Origin: Chelativorans salis
Lineage (GTDB): Bacteria; Pseudomonadota; Alphaproteobacteria; Rhizobiales; Rhizobiaceae
Reading direction: 5' to 3'
Assembly: GCF_025336525.1 (NCBI RefSeq)
Contig: NZ_JAOCZP010000014.1
Location: 42,540 to 106,539 of the forward strand
Length of the DNA: 64,000 nucleotides
A program made the translations under genes and the position numbers. Numbering within the stretch: the stretch's first letter is position 1; every line of letters begins with the position of its first letter. Below the pieces are notes generated by a model. It made no database searches and was not told the DNA's origin. It saw only the letters and a program-made list of their open reading frames with translations. Shown here piece by piece: positions 45,020 through 54,833 of the stretch.

Positions 45020-45991
45020 ATGCTACGCTTCATCCTCATGCGGCTGATGAAGGCGGCGGTCATCCTGATCGCAATCCTCACGCTTAACTTCTTCCTCATT
45101 CACGCAGCACCCGGCGATCCGGCGGCGGTTTTGGCGGGGGAGGCGGGGGCGGCCGACGCGCAATTCATCGAACAACTGCGCCAGCGGTTCGGTCTCGACA
45201 AGCCGCTTCTGACCCAGCTCGGCATCTATCTGGGCGGCGTCCTGCAACTCGATCTCGGCTATTCCTACCGCCAGCAGATGCCGGTGGCGGATTTAATCTT
45301 CGCCCGACTGCCGGCCACCTTGCTGCTCACCTTGACGGCCTTCGTCATCGCGTTGGTACTCGGCACGCTGGCCGGTGTGCTGGCCTCGGCACGGGTGGGC
45401 AAGTGGTCGGACACGGTGATCTCGACGCTGGCGCTGCTCTTCTACGCCACCCCGCTCTTCTGGGTGGCGCTGATGGCGGTGCTCGTCTTCTCGGTGTTTC
45501 TCAACTGGCTGCCCGGCTTCGGCTACGAGACGGTGGGCGCGAACTATACCGGCTTCAGGCGCGCACTCGATATCGCTCAGCATCTTATCCTGCCCGCCAC
45601 CACGCTGGGGCTCTTCTTCATGGCCGTTTATATGCGCATGACGCGTGCCTCCATGCTGGAGGTAAGCCGGCTCGATTTCGTCAAGACCGCGCGTGCAAAG
45701 GGTCTGAGGCCGGGCATCATCCAGCGCCGGCACATCTTCCGCAATGCCATGCTGCCGGTGGTCACGCTGGCGGGCCTCCAGGCGGGCCAGCTCGTCGGCG
45801 GGGCGGTGCTGACGGAGACGGTGTTCGCCTGGCCCGGCATCGGACGGCTGATGTTCGAGGCGCTGACCCAGCGCGACTATAACCTTCTTCTCGGCGTCTT
45901 CTTCGTCTCGGCGGCGATGGTGCTCCTCTTCAATCTCATCACCGACATCCTCTACCGGGTCGTCGATCCCAGGATCAGGGTGGTGTCATGA
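45020..45991 (+). CDS. ABC importer permease, DppB-type
   Basis: A 323-residue inner-membrane permease with an N-terminal helix (AAVILIAILTLNFFLIHAA), the long periplasmic loop with RFGLDKPL and a core of five more helices. The coupling segment is FVKTARAKGLRPGIIQRRH, followed by FRNAMLPVVT, a close match to the DppB consensus. It overlaps the next start by four bases. Confidence 0.93.
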   Translation: MLRFILMRLMKAAVILIAILTLNFFLIHAAPGDPAAVLAGEAGAADAQFIEQLRQRFGLDKPLLTQLGIYLGGVLQLDLGYSYRQQMPVADLIFARLPATLLLTLTAFVIALVLGTLAGVLASARVGKWSDTVISTLALLFYATPLFWVALMAVLVFSVFLNWLPGFGYETVGANYTGFRRALDIAQHLILPATTLGLFFMAVYMRMTRASMLEVSRLDFVKTARAKGLRPGIIQRRHIFRNAMLPVVTLAGLQAGQLVGGAVLTETVFAWPGIGRLMFEALTQRDYNLLLGVFFVSAAMVLLFNLITDILYRVVDPRIRVVS

Positions 45992-46827
45992 GTGATTTCT
46001 GGAAGCGCTTCAGCCGAAACCGTGGCGCGGTGATCGGGGTCGTCATCCTCGCTGTGGTCGTGCTGGTGGCGGTCCTCGCACCCGTGCTCTTCCCGCAGTC
46101 GCCCTGGCGCATGGTGCAGCGGCCCTTCCTGCCGCCCCTTTCCATGGATCAGTACCCGTTGGGAACGGACGCGCTTGGCCGCGACGTGCTGGCCGGCCTT
46201 GCCTATGGTGCGCAGGTCTCGCTTCTTATAGGTGTTGTCTCGACAGCCGCAGCCCTCCTGGTCGGCATCCCCATTGGCGCACTGGCCGGTTATTTCGGCG
46301 GCGTGGCGGACGATGTGCTGATGCGCTTCACCGAATTCTTTCAGACGGTACCAAGCTTCGCGCTGGCCATCGTGCTGGTGGCAATCTTCGAGCCGAACAT
46401 CCAGTCCATCATCGCCGCCATCGCCATCGTCAGCTGGCCGCCCGTGGCCCGCCTGGTGCGCGGCGAGGTGCTGTCGTTGCGCTCGCGCGAATATGTCGAG
46501 GCGGCTATCCTGTCGGGCCAGACGAGCGCAACGATCATCTGGCGGCAGGTCCTGCCCAACACGCTGTCGCCCATCATCGTGCTTGCCTCGCTGATGGTGG
46601 CGACGGCTATCCTGCTGGAATCCTCGCTGTCCTTCCTGGGGCTGGGCGACCCGAACTTGATGTCGTGGGGCTACATGATCGGCGCCGCGCGGACGGTTAT
46701 CCGGCAGGCCTGGTGGCTATCCTTCTTCCCCGGTGTGGCGATCCTTTTGACGGTGCTGGCGCTCAACCTCATCGGCGAGGGGCTGAACGATGCGCTGAAC
46801 CCGAGCCTCGCGCGGCGGGGGAGATAG
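45988..46827 (+). CDS. ABC importer permease, DppC-type
   Basis: The 279-residue partner permease has the GTDALGRDVLAGLAYGA motif near residues 56-72 and the coupling loop YVEAAILSGQTSATIIWRQ followed by LPNTLSPII. Its ATG overlaps the previous stop, so translation is coupled. Six membrane helices are expected. Confidence 0.93.
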   Translation: MSDFWKRFSRNRGAVIGVVILAVVVLVAVLAPVLFPQSPWRMVQRPFLPPLSMDQYPLGTDALGRDVLAGLAYGAQVSLLIGVVSTAAALLVGIPIGALAGYFGGVADDVLMRFTEFFQTVPSFALAIVLVAIFEPNIQSIIAAIAIVSWPPVARLVRGEVLSLRSREYVEAAILSGQTSATIIWRQVLPNTLSPIIVLASLMVATAILLESSLSFLGLGDPNLMSWGYMIGAARTVIRQAWWLSFFPGVAILLTVLALNLIGEGLNDALNPSLARRGR

Positions 46828-46830
46828 AGC

Positions 46831-48456
46831 ATGGCGATAACGGAACCGGTCCTGAGCATCGAGAACCTGACCATTGCCCTGCCGGAAGGGGCCGATCGGG
46901 CATTCGCCGTCGATGATGTAAGCCTGCAGCTCTTCGCTGGCGAAATCCTCTGCATCGTCGGCGAATCCGGCTCCGGCAAATCCATGTCGGCCAACGCCAT
47001 GATGGGGCTGCTGCCGGACCTTGTGCGTCCGGTGAACGGCAGGATCGTGTTCGGCGCGGTTGATCTTCTCGACAAGACGGAAGCGGAGCTGATGGATTTG
47101 CGCGGGCGCAAGCTTGCCATGATCTTCCAGGAGCCCATGTCGGCGCTCAACCCGCTCATGCGGGTGGAGGACCAGATCGCTGAGGTGTTCGAGGCGCATC
47201 GGCTCCTGACCCCGAAGGAACGGGCGGCCCGCGCCGTGGAACTCCTGACGGAAGTGGGCATCCCCGATCCTGCGAAGGCGGCGAAGGCGTATCCGTTCCA
47301 GCTTTCCGGCGGCCAGCGCCAGCGCGTCATGATCGCCATGGCGCTGGCGCTCGAACCGGAGATCCTGATCGCCGACGAGCCGACCACCGCGCTCGACGTC
47401 ACCACTCAGGCGCAGATCCTGGAGCTCATCCGCGACCTGCAGCAGAAGCGTGGCATGGCGGTGATGTTCATCACCCACGATTTCGGCGTGGTGGCCGAGA
47501 TCGCGGACCGGGTGGCCGTGATGCAGTTCGGCAAGATCGTCGAGACCGGAACGGCCGACGCCGTGCTGGACGACCCACAGCATGCCTATACGCGCAAGCT
47601 CATCGCCGCCATTCCGAGACTCGTCGCTGGCCAGGCGCCGACACGCAAGGAAAAGCCACCGGTTCTCGAGGTCGAAAACCTCTTCAAGACCTATCGCACA
47701 GGCGGCGGCCTGTTCTCCAAGCCGCGCGTCGTAGAGGCCGTGAAGGATGTGAGTCTGCAGCTCGCCGAGGGAGAGACCTTGGGAATCGTCGGGGAATCCG
47801 GCTCCGGCAAGTCGAGCGTCGGGCGCTGCCTGGTGCGGCTGATGGAGCCGGACCGGGGGACGGTGCGACTGGCAGGCCAGGACATGGCGCATCTCAAGGG
47901 CGAGCACCTGCGCGCTGTGCGCGGTTCCATCCAGATGATCTTCCAGGACCCCTATGCCTCGCTCAATCCGCGCGCAAAGATCGGCCGCATCATTGCCGAG
48001 GGGCCGATGGCCCACGGCGTGTCGCGGCGCGAGGCCTATAAGCGTGCGGCGCGGCTGCTCGAACTCGTCGGGCTCGACGTTTCGGCCGCCGACCGCTACC
48101 CGCACGAGTTTTCCGGCGGTCAGCGCCAGCGCGTCGGCATTGCGCGCGCACTGGCGCTCGAGCCGCGCGTCATCATCGCCGACGAGGCGGTCTCGGCGCT
48201 CGACGTTTCCATCCAGGCGCAGGTGCTTGACCTGCTTGCGGATCTGAAGGAACGGCTCGACCTCGCTTTGATCTTCATCACGCACGATTTGCGGGTCGCC
48301 GCACAGATCTGCGACCGCATCGCCGTGATGCACCAGGGCGAGATCGTCGAGACTGGACCTGCGCACGACATCTTCAACCGCCCGCAGAATGCCTATACCC
48401 GCACGCTGATCGACGCCATCCCCGGCCGTGAGAAGGAGCTTGCGGCTGCGGGTTGA
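46831..48456 (+). CDS. Fused two-domain importer ATPase, DppD-DppF type
   Basis: A 541-residue ATPase with two complete nucleotide-binding domains. Domain 1 has Walker [10 protein letters not shown], signature [15 protein letters not shown] and Walker [13 protein letters not shown]; domain 2 has [24 protein letters not shown] and [12 protein letters not shown], in which the usual proline after Glu is replaced by alanine. The fusion replaces the separate DppD and DppF of the importer at 7705-9644 and is common in rhizobial peptide systems such as GsiA-like ones. Confidence 0.95.
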   Translation: MAITEPVLSIENLTIALPEGADRAFAVDDVSLQLFAGEILCIVGESGSGKSMSANAMMGLLPDLVRPVNGRIVFGAVDLLDKTEAELMDLRGRKLAMIFQEPMSALNPLMRVEDQIAEVFEAHRLLTPKERAARAVELLTEVGIPDPAKAAKAYPFQLSGGQRQRVMIAMALALEPEILIADEPTTALDVTTQAQILELIRDLQQKRGMAVMFITHDFGVVAEIADRVAVMQFGKIVETGTADAVLDDPQHAYTRKLIAAIPRLVAGQAPTRKEKPPVLEVENLFKTYRTGGGLFSKPRVVEAVKDVSLQLAEGETLGIVGESGSGKSSVGRCLVRLMEPDRGTVRLAGQDMAHLKGEHLRAVRGSIQMIFQDPYASLNPRAKIGRIIAEGPMAHGVSRREAYKRAARLLELVGLDVSAADRYPHEFSGGQRQRVGIARALALEPRVIIADEAVSALDVSIQAQVLDLLADLKERLDLALIFITHDLRVAAQICDRIAVMHQGEIVETGPAHDIFNRPQNAYTRTLIDAIPGREKELAAAG

Positions 48457-48502
48457 TGGGTCATGCGGTGACGAACTGCCCGTAGGATTTGAGGAAACAC
48501 CT

Positions 48503-49798
48503 TTGGACGAAAAACTCGCACAAGAGATCCTGGCTTCGGTCGAACGGGGTTTTGAAGAGCAGATCGCGTTCACCGAGGACCTGATCCGCTTTCCCTCGCT
48601 GCGCGGCAGGGAAAGGCCGGCGCAGGATTTCGTCCACAGGGCGCTGGAACAGCGCGGCTACGCCGTGGAAACCTTCGCAATCGATGTCGACAAAATCCGC
48701 GACCATCCTGGGTTCTCTCCGGTCACCATCGACTATTCCGACGCCGTGAACGTCGTCGCCACGCATCGTCCGCGCGTGGAGAAAGGCCAGTCTCTAATCC
48801 TCAACGGCCACATGGACGTGGTGCCGGAGGGTCCGCACGAGATGTGGGAGGTCACGCCTCCCTTCGAGCCGAAGCGTGTAGGGGACTGGCTTTATGGCCG
48901 AGGTGGCGGCGACATGAAAGCGGGGATTGCCGCCAATATCTTTGCGTTGGACGCGCTGCGCCGGCTTGGCCTACAGCCCGCATCGCGAGTACATGTGCAG
49001 AGCGTCGTGGAAGAAGAGTGCACCGGCAATGGCGCACTCGCCTGTCTGGTCGAGGGCTATACGGCCGATGCCGCCATCATCCCCGAGCCGGAGGACGAGA
49101 AGCTGGTGCGGGCCAATTGCGGCGTCTTGTGGTTCGAGGTCTACGTGGCGGGCCATCCGGTGCATGTGCGCGAGGCCGGCACCGGGGCGAATGCCATCGA
49201 AGCGAGCTTCCGCGTCATCGAGAGCCTGAAGAAGATGACGGAGGAGTGGAACGCGGAAAAGGCGAACTATCCCTACTTCGCCGATCTCGACCATCCCATC
49301 AATTTCAACGTCGGCAAGATCACGGGCGGCGATTGGGCCTCCACAGTCGCGGCGTGGTGCAAGCTTTCCTGCCGCATTGCCATCTATCCTGGCGACGATC
49401 CGGCCGAGCGGGCGCGCCGGATTGAGAAGCATCTGGCCCGGGACCTCGCCGGCGACACCTTCCTCGGTAACCGGCCGCCGCAGGTCACCTGGAACGGCTT
49501 TTTCGCCCGCGGCTATGTACTGGAGGAGGGCGGAGAGGCTGAAGCCGCGCTTGCCGACGCCCACCGCCGGGCAACGTCGAGCGAACTGGAGAGCTTCGTC
49601 ACGCCGGGCTATCTGGATGCGCGCGTCTTCGTCATCTATGCCGGGACGCCATGTCTCGTCTACGGCCCGGTGACAGAGAATATCCACGGCTTCGACGAGC
49701 GGGTGAGCCTCGCCTCCATCAAACGCGTGACCGGTGCCATCGCGCTCTTCATTGCCGACTGGTGCGGGCTCGAACCCATCGAGGCCGGCCATGGCTGA
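48503..49798 (+). CDS. M20-family deacylase (ArgE/DapE type)
   Basis: A 431-residue zinc hydrolase that removes an acyl group from an N-acyl amino acid or cuts a similar amide. Metal ligands and catalytic residues are in place: His-x-Asp in LNGHMDVVPEG, Asp in GRGGGDMKAG, Glu-Glu in VVEEECTGNGA, a Glu in IPEPEDE and the C-terminal His in ENIHGFDERV. TTG 48503 is chosen for its GAGGA seven bases upstream. It follows the ATPase gene with no obvious promoter and overlaps the dehydrogenase gene, so it belongs to the importer operon. Confidence 0.9.
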   Translation: MDEKLAQEILASVERGFEEQIAFTEDLIRFPSLRGRERPAQDFVHRALEQRGYAVETFAIDVDKIRDHPGFSPVTIDYSDAVNVVATHRPRVEKGQSLILNGHMDVVPEGPHEMWEVTPPFEPKRVGDWLYGRGGGDMKAGIAANIFALDALRRLGLQPASRVHVQSVVEEECTGNGALACLVEGYTADAAIIPEPEDEKLVRANCGVLWFEVYVAGHPVHVREAGTGANAIEASFRVIESLKKMTEEWNAEKANYPYFADLDHPINFNVGKITGGDWASTVAAWCKLSCRIAIYPGDDPAERARRIEKHLARDLAGDTFLGNRPPQVTWNGFFARGYVLEEGGEAEAALADAHRRATSSELESFVTPGYLDARVFVIYAGTPCLVYGPVTENIHGFDERVSLASIKRVTGAIALFIADWCGLEPIEAGHG

Positions 49799-50756
49799 CG
49801 GGCGCCCCGTCGAGGGTGTCTACCTCAGCGGCGCACTCGACCTGGAGGCGCTGTTCGGGCGCTATTTCGCCGCCCATTCGGACCGCGTGCGGCTGCGCCG
49901 TCCTGAAGAGATCGAGCGGCCGGAAGAGGTATGCTTCGCGCTGACATGGCTGCCGACCGCGGATGCCTTCCGGCCTTATCCGAACCTCAAGCTCGCCGCC
50001 TCCATCGCGGCTGGCGTCGACAGCATCGTCCATTGCCCCAGCCTGCCGGCGGATGCAATCGTGACGCGCGTGCGCGACGAAAACCAGGGCGACCTGATGG
50101 CCGGCTTCGCCGCCTGGCAGGTGGTCTGGCATCACCGCAACATGCGCTTCCACATCAACCATCAGATGCGTGGGGAGTGGGCGCGCCGCAATGTCGATGA
50201 CTATATCCCGCCGCGCGACTGCACCGTCGGCCTTCTCGGCTACGGTTTCATGGGCAAGGCGATCGCCAGGGTGGTGACGGCGATGGGTTTCCCGGTGGTG
50301 GCAGCGGTGCGCACCGCGCCTCCGGAACAGGCCAACGGCGTCACTTTCGAGGCCGGGGAGGACGCCATCCTGAAAACTGCGGCGCGTTCGCGCATCCTCA
50401 TCAACGTCCTGCCTCTGACGCACGCCACGCGTGGCATCTTGAACGCCCTGCTTTTTTCCGCAATGCCGAAAGGTGCCGCGCTCGTTCAGCTCGGCCGTGG
50501 CGAGCATCTGGTGGACGAGGATTTGAACCGCGCACTCGATAGCGGCCAGCTTGCCGGTGCCTCGCTCGACGTCTTTAGCCGCGAACCGCTGCCGCCTGAC
50601 CATCCCTGGTGGCGCGATCCGCGGATATTGGTCACGCCGCATCAGGCAAGCGACTGTTCACCCGTTCTCGTCGCCGCCCAGGTGTGCCGGGCCGCGCTCG
50701 ATGTGGTGGCGGGTAGGCGGCCCGAGACGGCGGTGCACCGTGCCAACGGCTACTGA
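49791..50756 (+). CDS. D-2-hydroxyacid dehydrogenase, GhrA-like
   Basis: A 321-residue NAD(P)-dependent enzyme of the GhrA group, which reduces glyoxylate or hydroxypyruvate. It has the nucleotide-binding GLLGYGFMGKAIARV near residues 145-159, catalytic Arg in LGRGEHLVDED, Glu in FSREPLPPDHPWW and His in TPHQASDCS. ATG 49791 overlaps the stop of the M20 gene by eight bases. It could process a 2-oxo or 2-hydroxy acid released by the deacylases or the aldolase of the same cluster. Confidence 0.9.
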   Translation: MADGRPVEGVYLSGALDLEALFGRYFAAHSDRVRLRRPEEIERPEEVCFALTWLPTADAFRPYPNLKLAASIAAGVDSIVHCPSLPADAIVTRVRDENQGDLMAGFAAWQVVWHHRNMRFHINHQMRGEWARRNVDDYIPPRDCTVGLLGYGFMGKAIARVVTAMGFPVVAAVRTAPPEQANGVTFEAGEDAILKTAARSRILINVLPLTHATRGILNALLFSAMPKGAALVQLGRGEHLVDEDLNRALDSGQLAGASLDVFSREPLPPDHPWWRDPRILVTPHQASDCSPVLVAAQVCRAALDVVAGRRPETAVHRANGY

Positions 50757-50775
50757 AGGAAAGGAAGGGAACCGG

Positions 50776-51831
50776 GTGAAGGCGATTTTCGACGAGCGGC
50801 AGCTTCTCCACAAACCCGAACGCTATTTCCGACGCGGCGCCTATGTCCCGCACCCCGAGCAGCCCGAGCGCGCCCTCCTCATCCGCGACATGCTGGAGCG
50901 CAACGGCTTCCCGATCGAGCGCCCGCGCGATTTCGGCGAAGCGCCCATCAAGGCCGTCCATGACGCGGGCTATGTCGACTTTCTGAAAGATGCCTACGTG
51001 CGCTGGCGCACGGCGGCGGGCGATGCCGAGCCGATACCGAACTATCATCCCGGCCGCAGGGCGGGCAGGCGACCCTCCGAGATTTTCGGTCAGCTCGGCT
51101 GGTACGTCACCGACACCTCCGTGCCATTAACGCAAGGCCTTTGGGAGGCCGCATACTGGTCCGCCCAGACCGCGGCAGAGACCGCCGAGCGCGTGATGAG
51201 CGGCGAGCGGATGGTCTACGGACTGTGCCGCCCGCCTGGCCACCACGCGCTGTCCGACGCCGCCAACGGCTTCTGCGCCTTCAACAACGCGGCGATCGCG
51301 GCGCAGAAATTGAGGGAGCATTTCTCAAGGGTCGCCATCCTCGACATCGACACCCATACGGGCAACGGCACGCTCGACATCTTCTACGAGCGCGGCGACG
51401 TCTTCCTGTGCTCCCTTCACGTCGACCCGGCCAACTATCCGACCTACTATCTGGGCTATGCTGACGAACGCGGCGAAGGAGAAGGCGAGGGCACAACGCT
51501 GAACCTTCTTCTGTCACCGGGCGAGGATGTGCAGACGATCCTGGCGCGTTTCGTGGAAGGGCTCGCCGCCATCCGCGCTTTCGGCGCCGAGGCACTCGTC
51601 GTCTCGCTCGGCTTCGACATGGCGGGGGATGATCCCCTGTCCGAGGTGAATATGACCGGCGAGGGTTTCGCCGCGATGGCGCGCGAGATCGTGCGGCTGC
51701 GCCTGCCCACTGCGCTTATCCAGGAGGGCGGTTATCTGGGGCCATCACTTGCCGGGAATGCCGAAGTCTACCTGACAGCCAGCCGGGACGAGCTTGCTAA
51801 GGATATCCAAGAGGTTCGAGACGAACCGTGA
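50776..51831 (+). CDS. Histone-deacetylase-fold amidohydrolase (acetylpolyamine type)
   Basis: A 351-residue zinc enzyme of the HDAC/AcuC/acetylpolyamine amidohydrolase superfamily. GTG 50776 follows AAGGAAGGGAA. It keeps PHPEQPER near the start, the active-site RPPGHHA (H156, H157), the zinc ligands D192 and H194 in DIDTHTGNG, D281 in GFDMAGDDP and the transition-state Tyr in EGGY (Y320). Odd features are Thr at 195, where bacterial members have a second His (DVDYHHGNGTQ), and Leu after GNGT instead of Gln. It ends the importer operon and would remove acetyl or another acyl group from an imported amine. Confidence 0.88.
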   Translation: MKAIFDERQLLHKPERYFRRGAYVPHPEQPERALLIRDMLERNGFPIERPRDFGEAPIKAVHDAGYVDFLKDAYVRWRTAAGDAEPIPNYHPGRRAGRRPSEIFGQLGWYVTDTSVPLTQGLWEAAYWSAQTAAETAERVMSGERMVYGLCRPPGHHALSDAANGFCAFNNAAIAAQKLREHFSRVAILDIDTHTGNGTLDIFYERGDVFLCSLHVDPANYPTYYLGYADERGEGEGEGTTLNLLLSPGEDVQTILARFVEGLAAIRAFGAEALVVSLGFDMAGDDPLSEVNMTGEGFAAMAREIVRLRLPTALIQEGGYLGPSLAGNAEVYLTASRDELAKDIQEVRDEP

Positions 51832-51847
51832 CGCAGAGGTTCATCCG

Positions 51848-51955
51848 ATTGGAATGTCGCTCGCCCTGCAAAGTAGAAATGTCGCCATTGCCTTCGAAGG
51901 GCGCTGTGAGGAGGGAACGCTGCCGACTGAACAGCAAGATAGAAATGCGACATTC
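51848..51955. mobile_element. Miniature IS21-like remnant
   Basis: GAATGTCGC at 51852-51860 recurs in reverse complement (GCGACATTC) at 51947-51955, and AGAAATGTCGCC at 51875-51886 is a direct partial copy. The spacing TTGGAATGTC-N9-GCAAAGT-AAATGTC is that of multiple-repeat termini of IS21-family elements, and the same layout occurs at 63915-63948. No transposase lies between, so it looks like a roughly 108-base internally deleted derivative. The rest of the gap to 52128 holds nothing recognisable. Confidence 0.6.
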
Positions 51956-52128
51956 ACGCCCGGAGGCGCACGGCTGCGAGCACCCGACCGGGCGTAAGCT
52001 GGTCAAGTTGCGCAACCCAGTCGGAGGCGAACCGGCTTGACTCCCGCAGCTTTAGCTTTGAGAGCCCCTTCACAAAGCGCAATGCTGCAATTTGCCGGCG
52101 GGGCTCGGGCTCGAAACGTCGAGTTTTT

Positions 52129-53535
52129 CTAGATGTGGAGCGGGTGTCCAAGGGCGTTTAGAGCCGCTTCCTGGAAGGCTTCGCCCTGCGTCGGATGAGC
52201 ATGAATCGTGCCGGCGACGTCTTCTAGGCGTGCGCCCATTTCGACCGCAAGCGTGAAAGCGGCGGCAAGCTCTGAAACCCCGTTGCCGACGGCCTGGATG
52301 CCGAGCACGACGTGGTTGTCCGCGCGCGCGACCACGCGCATGAAGCCTTCCTCCGCTTCCGTGGTCATGGCACGCGCGTTGGCTGTGAACGGAAAGTGTC
52401 CGATCCGGACATCGCGCCCCGATGTCTTCGCCTCCTCCGGCAGCAGACCTACCGTGACGATCTCCGGATCGGTGAAGCAGATCGCCGGAATGCACCGCTT
52501 GTCCCACGCGCGCGGACGGTCGGCGACAATCTCTGCGACCATTTCGCCCTGTGCCATAGCGCGGTGAGCGAGCATCGGCTCTCCTGTCACATCACCGATG
52601 GCATAGATGCCGCGCATGGAGGTGCGGCACTTCTCATCGATGCGGATAAAGGGGCCATCCATGTCGAGCACGAGTTCTTCACGGCCCCACCCGTCCGTCA
52701 CCGGTCGGCGTCCGACGGCGACCAGAACCTTTTCGGCGTTCAGCCGGACCTCCTTGCTGCCGGCGACATCGACCAAAAGCTGGCCGCTCGGCGCCATTCC
52801 TTTCGCCCTGGCACGCGTGAGCGACGCCACCCCCAGTGCATCCAGCCGTCTGGCAACGGGTCCGGATAGCTCGGCATCGTAATTCGGCAGGAGGCGCTGC
52901 TCTGCTTCCACGACCGTCACATTCGTGCCCAGCTTAGCATAGGCCGTACCGATCTCGAGGCCGATATAGCCGGCACCGATGACGGCAAGAGATTCCGGCG
53001 CCTTTCCCAGCGAAAGCGCCTCGGTGGAGGATATGACGGAGTGGCCGAAAGGAAGCGCATCCACTTCCACGGGAGCGGAGCCGGTGGCGATCACAACGTT
53101 CTCGCTCCGGATCACCTGCAGGCCGGTTTCCGTATCGACCTCGACCGTCTTGCCGTCGCGGAAACGGGCCCTGCCGTGCACGATCTTGACATTGGCTTTT
53201 TTCAGAAGGCCGGACACGCCGTTCGTCAATCTTCCGACGATTTGGTCCTTCCAGGCGATGGTTTTCTGGAGATCGAGGCGCGGCTCCGACAGCTCGATCC
53301 CGAGGGGGCTTTCGCCCGCCTCCGCTGCCTTGATGCGGGCGAACGCGTCGGCCGCATGAATCAGCGCCTTGGAGGGAATGCAGCCGACATTGAGGCATGT
53401 GCCTCCCGGCCGTGCCACTTCGACGACCACGGTGTCGATACCGAACTGCCCCGCGCGGATGGCACAGACGTAGCCGCCGGGGCCAGCGCCGATGATGAGA
53501 AGCTTGCAGGAGATCTCCCTCATCGTCTCATCCAT
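52129..53535 (-). CDS. lpdV: Dihydrolipoyl dehydrogenase (E3) of BCKDH complex
   Basis: The flavoenzyme reoxidises the lipoyl group of E2 with NAD. The 468-residue protein has FAD-binding GAGPGGYVCAIRAGQ near residues 15-29, the redox disulfide GGTCLNVGCIPSKAL, the NAD-binding GAGYIGLEIG and the C-terminal HAHPTQGEAF with the catalytic His-Glu pair. ATG 53535 overlaps the E2 stop; ATG 53523 is also possible. It is the last gene of the operon. Confidence 0.95.
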   Translation of the reverse strand: MDETMREISCKLLIIGAGPGGYVCAIRAGQFGIDTVVVEVARPGGTCLNVGCIPSKALIHAADAFARIKAAEAGESPLGIELSEPRLDLQKTIAWKDQIVGRLTNGVSGLLKKANVKIVHGRARFRDGKTVEVDTETGLQVIRSENVVIATGSAPVEVDALPFGHSVISSTEALSLGKAPESLAVIGAGYIGLEIGTAYAKLGTNVTVVEAEQRLLPNYDAELSGPVARRLDALGVASLTRARAKGMAPSGQLLVDVAGSKEVRLNAEKVLVAVGRRPVTDGWGREELVLDMDGPFIRIDEKCRTSMRGIYAIGDVTGEPMLAHRAMAQGEMVAEIVADRPRAWDKRCIPAICFTDPEIVTVGLLPEEAKTSGRDVRIGHFPFTANARAMTTEAEEGFMRVVARADNHVVLGIQAVGNGVSELAAAFTLAVEMGARLEDVAGTIHAHPTQGEAFQEAALNALGHPLHI

Positions 53536-54832
53536 CAATGAAGATCAGCGCCGGCGTCTCGAGGAGCGTCTTGATGCGCTGGATGAAGCGGGCGGCGTCC
53601 CAGCCATCGATGACGCGGTGGTCGAAGCTCGAGGAAAGGTTCATCATCTTCCTGGGGATGAAGGCGGAGCCGTTCCAAGCCGGCCGGACCATGATCTTGT
53701 TGACGCCGATGATTGCGACCTCGGGATGATTGATGACGGGCGTGGTGACGACCCCGCCCATAGCGCCGAGGGAGGTGACGGTAATAGTGGAGTCGGTCAG
53801 CTCTTCGCGCTTTGCGGTGCCGTTCCTCGCCGCCTCCGTCAGTCGGCTGAGTTCCGCCGCGCATACCCAGATGTCGCGCGCCTCGACGTGCCTTACCACG
53901 GGAGCCATCAGGCCCGAGGAGGTTTGCGTGGCGATGCCGATATGGACGCCCCCATACCGCCGGACGACACCCGCCTCCTCGTCATAGAGCGCGTTCATTT
54001 CCGGCTGCTCACTGATAGCCTTCACCATGGCGCGCATGAGGAAGGGAAGAAGCGTAAGCTTCGCTCGGTCGCCGCGCATATGGCCGTTCATCGTTGCGCG
54101 CAGCTCTTCCAGCGCCGTTACGTCCACCTCCTCGACATAGGTGATGTGCGGGATGCGCGCGTTGGCAAGCGTCATCTTCTCTGCGATCCGGCGCCGCAGC
54201 CCCACAACCTTGATCTCCGTGACCGACGTGTCGCGGGCAAGGGCCGCGGCCGGCCGGATCTGTGTCCCGGCCGCCAGGAAAGTATCAAGGTCCTCATGCA
54301 GGATCCGGCCGGCGGGGCCGGAGCCGGGGACCTGGCGCAAGTCGATCCCCGCCTCTCGCGCCCTCAGCCGAACGGCCGGAGAGGCGAGAGGCTTTTCTCC
54401 CGGAGCTCGGGGTATTCGGGCTCTCGGCGCAGGTCCCCCGGGCCTCGGCGGCGTAGGACGCGCGGTCTGTGTGACTTCGATGGTGGGCGGCGGCGGTTGG
54501 CGTTCGCCCTCCTCCGCCATGCCTTCGGCAATCGGCGCCCCCCTCTGCCGGTCGTCCATCGGCGCGGTGTCGTCTGCTTCGGTGTCCTCCCTCCCTACCT
54601 TTAGTCGCGCCAGCGGCGAGCCCACCGAGACGGACGCTCCGACATCCGCCGCCAGCCACGCGACCTCGCCCTCAATTGGCGAGGGAATCTCGACCGTCGC
54701 CTTGTCGGTCATGACAGCGGCGAGCACCGTGTCCTCGCGCACGATGTCGCCCACTTTCACGTACCATTCCACCAGTTCCGCCTCAGCCACACCTTCGCCG
54801 ACATCCGGCATCTTGATGATGTGCTCGCCCAT
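53528..54832 (-). CDS. bkdB: Branched-chain 2-oxoacid dehydrogenase E2
   Basis: The dihydrolipoyl acyltransferase core of the complex, 434 residues. An N-terminal lipoyl domain carries the modified lysine in MTDKATVEIPSP (about residue 43); a peripheral-subunit-binding domain follows (SPAVRLRAREAGIDLRQVPG near 153-172), and the catalytic domain ends in SSFDHRVIDGWDAARF with His and Asp. Linkers are rich in proline and alanine. It starts one base after the E1beta stop. Confidence 0.95.
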   Translation of the reverse strand: MGEHIIKMPDVGEGVAEAELVEWYVKVGDIVREDTVLAAVMTDKATVEIPSPIEGEVAWLAADVGASVSVGSPLARLKVGREDTEADDTAPMDDRQRGAPIAEGMAEEGERQPPPPTIEVTQTARPTPPRPGGPAPRARIPRAPGEKPLASPAVRLRAREAGIDLRQVPGSGPAGRILHEDLDTFLAAGTQIRPAAALARDTSVTEIKVVGLRRRIAEKMTLANARIPHITYVEEVDVTALEELRATMNGHMRGDRAKLTLLPFLMRAMVKAISEQPEMNALYDEEAGVVRRYGGVHIGIATQTSSGLMAPVVRHVEARDIWVCAAELSRLTEAARNGTAKREELTDSTITVTSLGAMGGVVTTPVINHPEVAIIGVNKIMVRPAWNGSAFIPRKMMNLSSSFDHRVIDGWDAARFIQRIKTLLETPALIFIDG

Positions 54833-54833
54833 C

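Noticed and set aside
46717..48573. 618-codon antisense frame over the fused ATPase gene
   Set aside because: The opposite strand encodes a protein with two complete sets of ABC motifs; the antisense frame has no domain and no ribosome site.
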